This document shows positions 63,697 through 64,000 of a DNA stretch of 64,000 nucleotides, in pieces. The notes beneath the pieces are model-generated. The model was not told where the DNA came from. It was given only the letters and a program-made list of their open reading frames with translations, and made no database searches. Position 1 is the first letter of the stretch. The number at the start of each line of letters is the position of its first letter. Source of the stretch: Gordonia paraffinivorans NBRC 108238 (lineage in GTDB: Bacteria > Actinomycetota > Actinomycetes > Mycobacteriales > Mycobacteriaceae); NCBI RefSeq assembly GCF_000344155.1, contig NZ_BAOQ01000025.1, positions 42,807 through 106,806 on the forward strand. Reading direction: 5' to 3'. The position numbers and the translations under genes were made by a program.

Positions 63697-64000
63697 CATG
63701 CCTCCTGGAGGTGCCTATCGTCCTCTGCTGGGCACGATTTGGGCACACTCGCCGCCGAGGCGTGTCCGAGCATGCGTTGGAGGGCCTTCACGTTCACCCC
63801 GGCCGACACTGCCAATGAGGCTGCAGTGTGACGTAGGTCGTGGATGGTCACTCGAGGCACGCCTGCGCCATCGACCGCTCCAGCGAACCAGTCGGACCAT
63901 GACACCGGACGCTTGAGGTGCCCGCCGCGGCCATTGTCGAACACAAGGGCAGAGCGGTCCTTGCCTTCGCAGAGCTGGGCGAGTTCGGGAACTAGCCTCG
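63696..64000 (-). pseudogene. Tyrosine integrase fragment, 3'-damaged, running off the window
   Basis: The leftward frame, open to the window edge, gives ELAQLCEGKDRSALVFDNG, SWSDWFAGAVDGAGVPRVTIHDLRHTAASLAV (residue block with the catalytic HxLRHT) and LQRMLGHASAA. The expected MTLDxYADLF segment with the nucleophile Tyr is replaced by SVPKSCPAEDD and a stop. It should therefore be inactive. Its place beside tRNA-Ser points to a phage or genomic island that integrated at the tRNA 3' end and continues to the right. Confidence 0.8.

Noticed and set aside
1..64000. CRISPR arrays, rRNA genes or additional tRNAs
   Set aside because: I saw no regularly spaced repeats and no other cloverleaf-like sequence; only tRNA-Ser at 63572 is supported.

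Overview
The window is high-GC actinobacterial DNA. A run of arabinogalactan genes (aftA, dprE2, dprE1, a GtrA protein, glfT1, wzt/wzm) and the proteasome activator bpa place it in the mycolic-acid-bearing Mycobacteriales. Gordonia or a close relative is my best guess; nothing in the window proves the genus.

Region 1 (1 to about 26,800) is an accessory catabolic island with slightly lower GC by eye. It carries two MaoC-type hydratases plus a third, four complete SDR dehydrogenases and the tail of a fifth, two acyl-CoA dehydrogenases, an enoyl-CoA hydratase, an acyl-CoA ligase and an MHS-family transporter. It also has a luciferase-like flavin monooxygenase, a separate flavin reductase, an HSL-type esterase/lactonase, a mycofactocin-type SDR, a zinc alcohol dehydrogenase and an epoxide-hydrolase-like protein. 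Together these suggest uptake of an alicyclic or terpenoid compound, its oxidation to a ketone, ring oxygenation, lactone hydrolysis, CoA activation and beta-oxidation. The substrate cannot be read from sequence. A TetR regulator and a Fis-type GAF/AAA+ regulator lie in the middle. Eroded IS21, IS3 and IS256 pieces, a moxR gene with an in-frame stop and a possibly shortened VWA gene show that the island is a mosaic and partly decayed.

Region 2 (about 26,811 to 49,228) is conserved chromosome. Its gene order resembles the M. tuberculosis stretch from Rv3792 to Rv3777. Insertions relative to that order are a phytoene-desaturase-like oxidoreductase, a secreted lipase, an aldo/keto reductase, an oligopeptide-type ABC transporter with a permease-ATPase-ATPase fusion, and an LLM oxidoreductase behind a KstR-type box.

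Region 3 (49,283 to 63,425) is a second catabolic locus. A thiolase and an acyl-CoA ligase are read leftwards next to a second Fis-type regulator. An acetone-carboxylase-like operon is read rightwards: two HyuA-type subunits, a gamma-like subunit, a HyuB-type subunit, an unknown 265-residue protein and both subunits of a 3-oxoacid CoA-transferase. The likely flow is ketone + CO2 to 3-oxoacid, then 3-oxoacyl-CoA, then thiolysis. It is followed by tRNA-Ser(UGA), a strong terminator and the damaged end of a tyrosine integrase running out of the window.

The most interesting signal is a 17-bp palindrome family, consensus about TGTCCNAANTTGSGACA. It occurs upstream of both arms of region 3 and upstream of several operons in region 1. 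The two Fis-type regulators have nearly identical recognition helices and both lack the sigma-54 contact loop, so I infer one shared or cross-talking regulon across the two loci.
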